DNA from: Acidithiobacillus ferridurans
GTDB lineage: Bacteria > Pseudomonadota > Gammaproteobacteria > Acidithiobacillales > Acidithiobacillaceae
Direction of reading: 5' to 3'
NCBI RefSeq assembly: GCF_003966655.1
Contig: NZ_AP018795.1
Coordinates: 2,249,501-2,313,500 of the forward strand
DNA length: 64,000 bases
Part shown: positions 29,062 to 36,623 of the stretch, piece after piece
How positions within the stretch are numbered: the stretch's first letter is position 1
How the letters are laid out: every line of letters begins with the position of its first letter
Position numbers and translations under genes: made by a program
The notes under the pieces: generated by a model
What the model was told of the DNA's origin: nothing
Database searches by the model: none
Seen by the model: only the letters and a program-made list of their open reading frames with translations

Positions 29062-30245
29062 GTATGATGCGCAGCATTTATCTCGATAATAATGCGACTA
29101 CGGCCTTGGCGCCGGTGGTGCTGGATGCCATGCTGCCTTATTTGTTCTCGGAGCATGCTAATCCTTCCAGCGCTTCTGAAGCGGGTGTACGCGTCAAGAA
29201 GGCGTTGGGTGATGCGCGGATCGCTGTCGCCCATTTTATGGGCGCCACCCCTGCAGAGTTGATTTTTACCAGTGGCGCGACGGAGAGTAATCAGACGGCA
29301 ATTATGGGTGCGCTTTCTCTGAGCAAAGGTAAACGTCATCTCATCACCAGTCAGGTAGAACATCCTTCAGTATTACTCATGTGTCAGCATTTGGAGCGCT
29401 TAGGGATTGAAGTGACTTACCTGCCGGTGGATGAAGAGGGGCGTCTAAGCCTGGAGGACCTGCACGCTGCTTTACGTTCAGATACGGCTCTGGTTTCCCT
29501 GATGTGGGCCAATAATGAAACGGGTGTGGTCTTTCCCATTGCTGAAGCTACGGCTATTGCGCATGCTGCAGGGGCTCTTTTTCATACGGATGCAACTCAG
29601 GCGATCGGCAAGGTATCGGTGAACGCAGTTGCCTCGGGTGTCGATTTTTTGTCCTGCTCGGCACATAAGATTCACGGTCCCAAGGGCGTGGGGGCATTGT
29701 TCGTCCGCAAAGGCATTGCCTTACCACCCTTGTTTCATGGTCATCAGGAACGGGGACGGCGGGGCGGAACCGAGAATGTTCCTGCCATTATCGGTTTTGG
29801 GGCTGCCATTCGTTTGGTCACCGATGTCGAAAGCGACGCGTGTTACTTGCGGGGATTGCGTGATCATTTTGAACAAGGTCTATTGGCTTTCATGCCCTGT
29901 GCACGCATCCACGGACAGGAAGCCGAACGGTTACCCAATACCAGTAATATCGGATTTATTGCTATCGACGCGGAAGAGTTGCTCTATCGCCTGGAACAGA
30001 AAGGGATTACGGCTGCCGCCGGTGCCGCCTGTGCGGCCGGTCGGCAGGAGCCTTCTCATGTGCTCACGGCAATGGGCATCTCCAAAACGGCGGTACTGTC
30101 CTCGCTTCGGTTCTCCTTCGGGCGTATGAACCAGTTGGAGGATGTGGAACAGCTGCTTCGCGTATTACCGTCCCTCCTGCTGGATATGATGGATATGCCG
30201 CCCATCACGGCCGCACCATTGATTTCCTGTGCACACTCACAATAA
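29058..30245 (+). CDS. NifS-like cysteine desulfurase paralogue
   Basis: This 395-residue PLP protein begins MSMMRSIYLDNNATTALAP and keeps the PLP lysine (SCSAHKIHGPKGVG). The sulfur-carrying Cys is present, but its loop reads AAGAACAAGRQEPSHVL where true NifS has SSGSACTSG. All serines of the loop are replaced by Ala. It may still be a desulfurase with its own partner. ATG 29058 sits in the ATGA of the gene before. It is separated from the other nifS by the whole cluster. Confidence 0.85.
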   Translation: MSMMRSIYLDNNATTALAPVVLDAMLPYLFSEHANPSSASEAGVRVKKALGDARIAVAHFMGATPAELIFTSGATESNQTAIMGALSLSKGKRHLITSQVEHPSVLLMCQHLERLGIEVTYLPVDEEGRLSLEDLHAALRSDTALVSLMWANNETGVVFPIAEATAIAHAAGALFHTDATQAIGKVSVNAVASGVDFLSCSAHKIHGPKGVGALFVRKGIALPPLFHGHQERGRRGGTENVPAIIGFGAAIRLVTDVESDACYLRGLRDHFEQGLLAFMPCARIHGQEAERLPNTSNIGFIAIDAEELLYRLEQKGITAAAGAACAAGRQEPSHVLTAMGISKTAVLSSLRFSFGRMNQLEDVEQLLRVLPSLLLDMMDMPPITAAPLISCAHSQ

Positions 30246-30256
30246 GGAACAATCCC

Positions 30257-30466
30257 ATGAAGCTGATGATTCGTAAAAATAACAACGGCGCGTTGATGGC
30301 GTATGTGCCCAAGAAAGATCTTGAAGTAGCCATTACGGAGTCCGAAAAGCCGGAGCTGTGGGGCGGAGTGGTGACGCTGGCGAACGGCTGGCGCCTGGAA
30401 TTACCGGAGATGCCCGGTGATACCCGCCTACCTATTACCATAGAAGCGCGTCGTCTGGAGGGCTGA
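30257..30466 (+). CDS. nifT: NifT/FixU family protein
   Basis: This 69-residue protein matches NifT: MKLMIRKNNNGALMAYVPKK, then ELWGGVVTLANGWRLELPEM. NifT is conserved in nif clusters and dispensable in tested species; its role is unclear. It lies 11 bases after the NifS-like gene, with AAGGAACAATCCC as ribosome site. Confidence 0.92.
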   Translation: MKLMIRKNNNGALMAYVPKKDLEVAITESEKPELWGGVVTLANGWRLELPEMPGDTRLPITIEARRLEG

Positions 30467-30470
30467 GAGG

Positions 30471-30743
30471 ATGAATCTCACCGACGAAGATCTCGCGGGG
30501 CTTTTTGATCTGGGCCGGGAAGTCTGCCGGTCTGGTGAAGGCATCCTGCCTGTTTTGCGTACCCGCTTCCCCGGACTCCCCATTACCCAATGTCCCGCCG
30601 GCGATATCAGCGACGAGCCTTTTCGTGCCGGTGAATATTTTGACCTGCATCTGCTCGATACCCGCGACCACTGCTGGAAAGTCACGTCTGATCCCCTGGC
30701 AGCGACGGGTCTGTTGCTCGCCATACATCGGGGTACGAGATGA
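30471..30743 (+). CDS. Small nif-operon protein of unknown function
   Basis: This 90-residue protein has an acidic N-terminal helix (NLTDEDLAGLFDLGREVC) and the end HCWKVTSDPLAATGLLLA. I recall similar short proteins beside nifT and nifZ in other proteobacteria but cannot name a family with certainty. It starts four bases after nifT (GAGAGG in front) and overlaps the DegT-like gene by four bases. No metal motif is seen; it has two Cys. Confidence 0.65.
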   Translation: MNLTDEDLAGLFDLGREVCRSGEGILPVLRTRFPGLPITQCPAGDISDEPFRAGEYFDLHLLDTRDHCWKVTSDPLAATGLLLAIHRGTR

Positions 30744-31882
30744 CCGCGCTCGAAATCCCGCTCTCAGACCCGGACATCAGCACCGGCGAACTGGAAGCCG
30801 TAGAGGCGGTGTTGCGTTCCACCCGCATCAGCGCGGGGGAACAAGTGGAGGCCTTCGAAGCGGCGTTTGCTGCCTATCACGGGCGGCGCTACGCCATCGC
30901 CGTCGCCAGTCCGACCCTGGCGTTGATGCTCTGTCTGCGTGCCTACGAACTCAGGGCGGGCGACGAAGTCATCCTCTCCCCCTATAGCTGGTGGCAGATC
31001 GGGCATGCCCTGGCATGGTACGGGGTGCAGCCGGTGTTCGCCGATATCGACTACTACTCCGGCACGATCTCCCCCAAAGGGGCTGAGGCTCTGATCACGG
31101 AGAAAACCCGGGCGATCCTCGCCGGTAATACCAAGGGGCATCCCGCCTTCTGGCAGGAGCTGCGCGCGATGGCCAACGAAAATGGCCTGATTCTGTTGGA
31201 AGATTCGACGGAGGCCATCGGCTCCCGTTATCAGGACAAATTGGTCGGCAGCTTCGGGGATAGCGCTATTTTCGCCTTTGCCCAGCCCTCCGCCCTAGTC
31301 TGCGGTGAAGGAGCCATGATCGTCACGGACGATACCGGAACCCTCAGCCGTCTGCGCCAGTACCGCGCGCGGGGCATCAGTGAGCGGGGCTCGGTGGTGG
31401 CGGCTACCCGTCCACCTCTGCAGGCAGAAATGAGCGATATTCAAGCAGCAATAGGATTGGTCCAGCTCAACCGCCTGGACGGTATTTTGCAACGCCGACA
31501 GCAGGTGGAAGCGCTTTACTTTGAGTATATGAAGTCCTTTGAAGGGATCAAGGATCCTTACCACGGGCCGGATGCCACCGCCGTGCACTGGTTTGTGTAT
31601 GAAGTACACCTTGGTACGCGCTTTAGCCGCAGCAGTCGGGACGCCATCGTCACCGATCTCCGCGCCCAAGGTATCGAGGCGGCCTCTTACTGCCTGCCCA
31701 TGCATACCCAATCCTATTATCGCGAGAGGGGTGGCGGTCACTGTCCGACCGCCGTGCGGGTGTCCGACCGCACCCTGGTCCTGCCTTTTCACCCCCGTCT
31801 GGGCGAAGAGGAAATCGCATTTATCGTTGAAACCCTGAAGGATGCATCCGTCAATGTGGGTGCTGGCGCCGCCATTTATTAG
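30740..31882 (+). CDS. DegT/DnrJ/EryC1-family protein without the PLP lysine
   Basis: This 380-residue protein is a full-length fold-type I member of the DegT/StrS family, normally sugar aminotransferases. Family landmarks are IPLSDPDISTGELEAVEAVL at the N terminus, NTKGHPAFWQEL and LLEDSTEAIGSRY. Where the family has SFHxTKxxTTGEGG, this protein has AFAQPSALVCGEGA, with Ser in place of the PLP-binding Lys. It cannot be a normal aminotransferase. It is coupled to the small gene upstream (ATGA) inside the nifB operon. Confidence 0.88.
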   Translation: MTALEIPLSDPDISTGELEAVEAVLRSTRISAGEQVEAFEAAFAAYHGRRYAIAVASPTLALMLCLRAYELRAGDEVILSPYSWWQIGHALAWYGVQPVFADIDYYSGTISPKGAEALITEKTRAILAGNTKGHPAFWQELRAMANENGLILLEDSTEAIGSRYQDKLVGSFGDSAIFAFAQPSALVCGEGAMIVTDDTGTLSRLRQYRARGISERGSVVAATRPPLQAEMSDIQAAIGLVQLNRLDGILQRRQQVEALYFEYMKSFEGIKDPYHGPDATAVHWFVYEVHLGTRFSRSSRDAIVTDLRAQGIEAASYCLPMHTQSYYRERGGGHCPTAVRVSDRTLVLPFHPRLGEEEIAFIVETLKDASVNVGAGAAIY

Positions 31883-31924
31883 TATGTTGTGTTTTATGTC
31901 TATTTTTATATAGGAGAAGCTTGA

Positions 31925-32230
31925 ATGCCCATTATCACCATCCAACCCAGCGGTAAGACTGTCGAAATGCCTGTGGGTGCCAGTCTCGCCGCCGCAGTGA
32001 TCGCCGCCGGTGAACCCATGGTCCTGAAGTGCGAAGGCAAAGGCGAATGCGATAGCTGCCATATTTTCGTCCAGGAAGGGCGGAAGAGTATTTCGAAAAT
32101 CCAGCGCCTGGAAAATGAACGCCTGGATAGCATCGTTGGGGTTGGCAGCAAATCCCGTCTGGCCTGTCAGGCTATGATCGGCGAGGAAGATGTCGTTATA
32201 GAACTTTTGGGTTTTTCTTCCGGCCTATAA
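31925..32230 (+). CDS. 2Fe-2S ferredoxin of the nifB operon
   Basis: This 101-residue ferredoxin has KCEGKGECDSCHIFV (Cys-X5-Cys-X2-Cys) and the fourth Cys in RLACQAMIG. Architecture is plant/adrenodoxin-like. It differs from the two ferredoxins behind nifK. AGGAGAAGCTTGA precedes ATG 31925. The likely role is electron supply to a step of cofactor assembly; its partner is unknown. Confidence 0.88.
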   Translation: MPIITIQPSGKTVEMPVGASLAAAVIAAGEPMVLKCEGKGECDSCHIFVQEGRKSISKIQRLENERLDSIVGVGSKSRLACQAMIGEEDVVIELLGFSSGL

Positions 32231-32240
32231 GGAGATAGTT

Positions 32241-32465
32241 ATGGAGCAAACGCTCGTCGTGATCCATGTACGTTTTGCCAGCGATGGCAGTGTGCGAGAA
32301 ATTGGCGAGCTTCCCAGCGGGACCAGTCCTCAGGACTGGTTCAATGCGCTGAGCAGACACTCTGCCAATAGTTATGAATCTTTCGCCGGGGGAAGGGGCA
32401 TTTTTCGCCTCGAACCAGCGATCATCGAACAGATCAAGGCTGCAGTTCTTTCCCTCGCTACATAA
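32241..32465 (+). CDS. Unknown small protein before SIR2-like gene
   Basis: This 74-residue protein begins MEQTLVVIHVRFASDGSVRE and continues SPQDWFNALSRHSANSYESF. The first half looks like beta strands and the second like helices; no motif is recognised. AAGGAGATAGTT gives a good ribosome site. It is framed by the ferredoxin and the SIR2-like gene at gaps of 10-12 bases, so it is part of the operon. Confidence 0.65.
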   Translation: MEQTLVVIHVRFASDGSVREIGELPSGTSPQDWFNALSRHSANSYESFAGGRGIFRLEPAIIEQIKAAVLSLAT

Positions 32466-32477
32466 GGAAGCATGACT

Positions 32478-33308
32478 ATGGACAAGGATCTTTCGGAAAT
32501 CTTCAATGGCCTTGCGGAAGGGCGCATCATTCCGTATCTCGGTCCCGGCCTGTTGCCGGAGGCCGGGGCCACCCTGCCCAGCGGGTTGTCGGCATTGGCG
32601 GAAGTGCTCAGCGGCCAGGTGACAGTGCCTCACAAGGTCCGGCGCAACCTTACCGGGGCCGCGCAGTATATTGAGAACTTCAAGCACCGCAAGACCCTCG
32701 TGGGCATGATGGACAAGACCTTTGCCGGGGATCCGCCGATTCATCCCTTGCAGCGCGACCTGGCCGCGCGAAAACTCCCGTTGATCGTCCACCTCTGGTA
32801 CGACAACGGTATGGCCAAAGCGTTGGCCGAACAGGGTACACGCTGGGGCCGTATCCAGGGGCTCAGTCAGACCGAGCATTACGGCCACTGGACGGGATAT
32901 ATGGATGCCGAGGGCCAGTCGGTTGAAGCCGCAGTAGCTGCCCAATGGGACACGATCCTGTATGAGCCTTGGGGTTCACAAAGCCCGGCCAACAATTACC
33001 TCGTTTCTGATACGGATTTTGTCGAAGTGCTGACGGAAATTGACATTCAGACGCCTATTCCGGAGATCGTCCAACAAATCCGCACGGGGCGTCATTTTCT
33101 GTTTGTCGGATGCCGTTTCAATGACCAGTTGCAGCGCAATTTCGCCCGCCAGATCATGAAGCGTTCATCGGATCGTCATTGGGCGCTGATAGAGGCGCCG
33201 CTGACTCGGAACGAAGCGCGCTTTGTTCGCGAGCAGGGGATTCGGGTACTCCAGCTACCCACTGGCGTCTTGTCTGGTAGTGGGGCCGCCGTGGCCAAGG
33301 CAGGTTAG
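32478..33308 (+). CDS. SIR2-like protein, last gene of the nifB operon
   Basis: This 276-residue protein shows the SIR2-type Rossmann outline: EGRIIPYLGPGLLPEAGA at the N terminus, where sirtuins have GAGxS, and HFLFVGCRFNDQLQRNFARQ near the C terminus. Active sirtuin motifs are weak: the GAGxS box reads GPGLL. Related SIR2 domains bind or cleave NAD. In this nif setting the role is unknown. ATG 32478 is chosen because AAGGA lies nine bases before it; the in-frame ATG 32472 is too close. Confidence 0.75.
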   Translation: MDKDLSEIFNGLAEGRIIPYLGPGLLPEAGATLPSGLSALAEVLSGQVTVPHKVRRNLTGAAQYIENFKHRKTLVGMMDKTFAGDPPIHPLQRDLAARKLPLIVHLWYDNGMAKALAEQGTRWGRIQGLSQTEHYGHWTGYMDAEGQSVEAAVAAQWDTILYEPWGSQSPANNYLVSDTDFVEVLTEIDIQTPIPEIVQQIRTGRHFLFVGCRFNDQLQRNFARQIMKRSSDRHWALIEAPLTRNEARFVREQGIRVLQLPTGVLSGSGAAVAKAG

Positions 33309-33356
33309 GAGGGCGCCCCACGTTCGTCACCATCCTGTGACACAGGGGGCACGGTC

Positions 33357-34211
33357 TTATACGGGGCGAATCTCCACACCGATATCGGTCGGTGCGGCGT
33401 GATAGACGGCGCTGGTCACGAGGGCATCCATACCGGTTGCCGCATAGGCCTGAATATTCGCAAGGGTAATCCCGCCCGCCGCAAACAATGTTACCTCCGG
33501 CGCCACGGCACGCAGCTTCGCAGCGATTTCCGCCAGGGGTCCGGGCGTCATTTTGTCAAACTGAATCCCGGCGACTCCGGCCTGTGCCAGTGCCAGTGCG
33601 TCCGTCAGGGTGTGATCCGTCTTTTGCACTTCCACCACGATCTTGCTGGAGGGGACTCGTCTCCGGTATTGCGCCAACTGTTGCAAGAAAGGCGATATAC
33701 CACCTAAAAAGGCCAGGTGCTGGTCGAATACCAGAACACTTTCTGAAATGCCCAGCCGGTGCGGCATGACTCCCCCTGCGAGAGCTGCCATGACGGCAAA
33801 GCGCCGTATTCCGGGAATATTCTTACGCGTCGCAACCACGGATACTCGGGGATTGATCTGACGTGCCTGGTGTACCAATTGCGCGGAGTAGGTCGCGATG
33901 CCACACGCGTACTCCAACACGTTTTGCGCTACTTTCCAGGCAGAATGGGCAGCGCTTGCGGAACCTTCCGCCGCCAGCAGGGTGGTTCCTGTTGCGACCA
34001 ATGCGCCCGACGGTTGACTTTCGGTCACGGTAAGGCCGCAGGCGTCCAATATCTTCATGGCGAGTTCCGTACCGGCGACAGTAATATCCTGACGGCAGCG
34101 AAAACGCATGTTGGCAGCTTGGTCACCAATGCCCAGCATCCGGGTGGTGAGGTCCAGGAAAGGCTGATCTTCCTGGATGAGTGCGGCAATTTCCTGCGGA
34201 GAGAAGAACAT
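33357..34211 (-). CDS. modD: ModD-type phosphoribosyltransferase-like protein
   Basis: This 284-residue protein belongs to the ModD branch of nicotinate-nucleotide pyrophosphorylases (QPRTase fold). Seen are VAQNVLEYACGIATYSAQLV, VATRKNIPGIRRFAV, GGVMPHRLGISESVLVFDQH and the glycine-rich end (LFAAGGITLANIQAYAATGM). ModD genes occur in molybdenum transport operons, but their reaction is not established. It lies next to a molbindin gene, which supports a molybdenum-related role. It converges on the SIR2-like gene. Confidence 0.85.
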   Translation of the reverse strand: MFFSPQEIAALIQEDQPFLDLTTRMLGIGDQAANMRFRCRQDITVAGTELAMKILDACGLTVTESQPSGALVATGTTLLAAEGSASAAHSAWKVAQNVLEYACGIATYSAQLVHQARQINPRVSVVATRKNIPGIRRFAVMAALAGGVMPHRLGISESVLVFDQHLAFLGGISPFLQQLAQYRRRVPSSKIVVEVQKTDHTLTDALALAQAGVAGIQFDKMTPGPLAEIAAKLRAVAPEVTLFAAGGITLANIQAYAATGMDALVTSAVYHAAPTDIGVEIRPV

Positions 34212-34334
34212 GGCGTAGCCCGTAATAACAATGGACCACCCGCAATGGCAGATGGTCCGTGACAGCGGTTGCAGAACAACCGGGCAGCGATGCGTTCTGT
34301 TCCGCCGAACGGTTGATCACCTGGAACAGCCGCT

Positions 34335-34541
34335 TCAGGGTTTTTCGATACTAACTTCGCTGGCCTTGATTGCCGCGAAAACCTCGTCACCTACCTTCAG
34401 CCCGAGTCGTTCCACGCTCCGTGTGGTAATCACGGAGGTGATTATACCGGCGGAAGTTTCCACCTCGACTTCCGAAACCGCCCCACCTTTGATGATCTCA
34501 ATCACTTTACCCTTCAGATGATTACGCAGACTGGATTCCAT
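34335..34541 (-). CDS. Molbindin, single TOBE/Mop domain
   Basis: This 68-residue protein is one Mop domain: LRNHLKGKVIEIIKGGAVSE, SVITTRSVERLGLKVGDEV and AAIKASEVSIEKP. Such proteins assemble into hexamers that store molybdate. Beside a molybdenum nitrogenase cluster it probably buffers molybdate for FeMo-co. It is 123 bases upstream of modD on the same strand. The transporter genes modABC are not in the window. Confidence 0.92.
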   Translation of the reverse strand: MESSLRNHLKGKVIEIIKGGAVSEVEVETSAGIITSVITTRSVERLGLKVGDEVFAAIKASEVSIEKP

Positions 34542-34613
34542 GACCGCCCCCTGATTAACTGAATTAGAGTATGGCAGTATATCCTACCTGGATGGCCAGG
34601 GACTAGAGAATTG

Positions 34614-36038
34614 TTATGGCAATTGGATGGAAACGTAGTGCAATTGTAAATATTCCTCCAACCCCCATTTGCCACCCTCGGCGCCCAGTCCGGAGAGCTT
34701 ACTGCCGCCGAAGGGCGCCTGTGGAGTGGCGGGAGCCCCGTCATTGACGCCGACGATGCCGCATTGCAGCGCTTCCGCGATGCGGTATGCGCGCCCGAGA
34801 TCGCGGGTCCATAGATAAGCAGCCAAGCCATAGGGGGTGTCATTGGCACGGGCGACAGCTTCCGCTTCGCTACGAAACCCCTGTATGGGCAGCAGAGGGC
34901 TGAAGCTTTCTTCGTGGAAGATACGGCTCTGCGGATCGAGGTCGGCGAGGAGGGTCGGGGAGCACCACAGGCCTTGTGCATCCCCTCCGCATAGGAGTCT
35001 TGCACCCCGGGCCATGGCATCCTGCAATTGTGCTTTGAACTTCTGGACAGCGACTTCGGAAATCAGCGGCCCGATGTCGGTGTCCTCGGCAAAAGGGTCT
35101 CCGACCTTGAGGTGACTCATAGCTTCAAGGTAGTGTGCCGTAAATTCCGGCAGGATCGCCTCATCCACATACAAACGGTTGGCTGCGACGCAGGACTGGC
35201 CGGCATAGCGGAATTTGGCATGGATGGTCATGGCCACCGCCGCATCGATGTCCGCATCGGCAAAAATCAGTACAGGGGCATGCCCGCCCAGTTCCAGAGA
35301 AAGCCGTTTGATGGTCGACGATCCCTGCGCATAAAGCTTCTGCCCGACCACCGTAGAGCCGGTAAAACTCAACTTGGCTATGCGCGGGTCGGCCATCAAT
35401 CGCTCCGCCAGTGGCGCAGGATCAGAACTGGGGAGTACCTGCAGGGTGCCAGCGGGTCCCTCCGCTTCCGCCCAGAGTTCGGCAAGCCTTAATGCGGAGA
35501 GCGGCGTTTGCTCATCGGGCTTGAGGATGACCGTACAGCCGGCTGCCAGAGCCGGCGCTATCTTGCGAACGACCATGGAGATTGGACTGTTCCACGGCGT
35601 AATGGCGAATACCGGTCCAACCGGCACTTTCCAGATCTGCAAGCGCTTGTTTGGAAACTGGGAAGGGATACTTTCGCCGGTGATGCGCTTGCATTCTTCG
35701 GCGTACCAGCGCGCCAGGGCGACTGCGGTTTTGATTTCCGCACGGCTCTGGCGTATGGGTTTGCCCATCTCCCAGGTGATGAGATGGGCGAGGTCTTCTG
35801 CGTGAACCTGGATGAGCTCCGCCCAACGGCTGAGGATGGCCGCGCGCTGGTAGACGGTGTTTTGCCGCCAGGTTGCAAAAGCGACCGTTGCCGCCTGCAC
35901 CGCGGCTTCAGCCTCCCGAGTTCCACAATCGGACACTTCGGCGAGCGTCTGTTGATTGACCGGGCTCCGTACCACAAAGCGTGTATTGAGGTCTGTCCAG
36001 CATCCATCGATGAATGCGGCTGTCGGTGCAAGGGGCAT
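34614..36038 (-). CDS. NAD(P)-dependent aldehyde dehydrogenase
   Basis: This 474-residue protein belongs to the aldehyde dehydrogenase superfamily, close to succinate-semialdehyde dehydrogenases. Landmarks are FAITPWNSPISMVVRKIAPA, LSFTGSTVVGQKL, the catalytic Glu in LSLELGGHAPVL and catalytic Cys in AGQSCVAANR. ATG 36038 has AGGAAAACTTC in front; the longer frame to 36167 has no ribosome site. It oxidises an aldehyde to an acid; the substrate is not determined. It diverges from the globin gene. Confidence 0.9.
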   Translation of the reverse strand: MPLAPTAAFIDGCWTDLNTRFVVRSPVNQQTLAEVSDCGTREAEAAVQAATVAFATWRQNTVYQRAAILSRWAELIQVHAEDLAHLITWEMGKPIRQSRAEIKTAVALARWYAEECKRITGESIPSQFPNKRLQIWKVPVGPVFAITPWNSPISMVVRKIAPALAAGCTVILKPDEQTPLSALRLAELWAEAEGPAGTLQVLPSSDPAPLAERLMADPRIAKLSFTGSTVVGQKLYAQGSSTIKRLSLELGGHAPVLIFADADIDAAVAMTIHAKFRYAGQSCVAANRLYVDEAILPEFTAHYLEAMSHLKVGDPFAEDTDIGPLISEVAVQKFKAQLQDAMARGARLLCGGDAQGLWCSPTLLADLDPQSRIFHEESFSPLLPIQGFRSEAEAVARANDTPYGLAAYLWTRDLGRAYRIAEALQCGIVGVNDGAPATPQAPFGGSKLSGLGAEGGKWGLEEYLQLHYVSIQLP

Positions 36039-36233
36039 GAAGTTTTCCTGTATGCGGTGGGCGGTAGCCGGGACGTTGCCGAACAACATCCAAAGAAGGT
36101 ACTCTTGCGGGGCGGGTTGTATCGGGCTGACTGTAGCGCATGCATGGATAAAGCGCAAAAGGGCCATATCCGCGCGGCATGCATTATAAACAAAGCGGCC
36201 GCCAATACACCTAAACCTGGAGCGAGACCATTA

Positions 36234-36623
36234 ATGTCTGAACCTGAAAACACGCCCTACGCCCGTCTTGGTGGTGAGGAGGCCGTTCGCAATCTCGTCA
36301 ACCGGTTTTATGACCTTATGGACGGCGAGACGCAATGGCAAACTCCGTTGCGGGATATCCACCCGACAGACCTTTCCGAGTCCAGAGAGAAGCTCTTTCT
36401 GTTTCTTTCCGGCTGGCTGGGGGGGCCTGATCTATATGTGCAGCGTTATGGACACCCCCGCTTGCGCGCACGGCATGCTTCTGTCCCGGTGGATGACCAG
36501 GCACGGGATCAGTGGATGGCCTGTATGCTGCAGGCCATGCACGAGGTAGGGATAGAGCCCGAACTCTATACCCACCTGCAGGGAGCCTTTCAACGCACGG
36601 CTGATTTCATGCGGAATCGCTAG
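36234..36623 (+). CDS. Truncated hemoglobin, group II (trHbO-like)
   Basis: This 129-residue globin has YARLGGEEAVRNLVNRFYDL, the FLSGWLGGPDLYVQRYGHPR segment with the Trp-Gly-Gly of group II, and HASVPVDDQARDQWMACMLQ. Such globins bind O2 or NO; a role in oxygen handling near a nitrogenase cluster is possible. ATG 36234 is preceded by GGAG at a slightly long distance. Its stop overlaps the stop of the convergent MFS gene by four bases. Confidence 0.9.
   Translation: MSEPENTPYARLGGEEAVRNLVNRFYDLMDGETQWQTPLRDIHPTDLSESREKLFLFLSGWLGGPDLYVQRYGHPRLRARHASVPVDDQARDQWMACMLQAMHEVGIEPELYTHLQGAFQRTADFMRNR

Noticed and set aside
33334-33346. Palindrome CCTGTGACACAGG between convergent genes
   Set aside because: Short stem, no T run, and no second copy noticed, so neither terminator nor operator can be supported.
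35508-36233. Long open frame upstream of and in phase with the globin
   Set aside because: It is the reverse-strand shadow of the aldehyde dehydrogenase; the globin start at 36,234 gives the normal family length.
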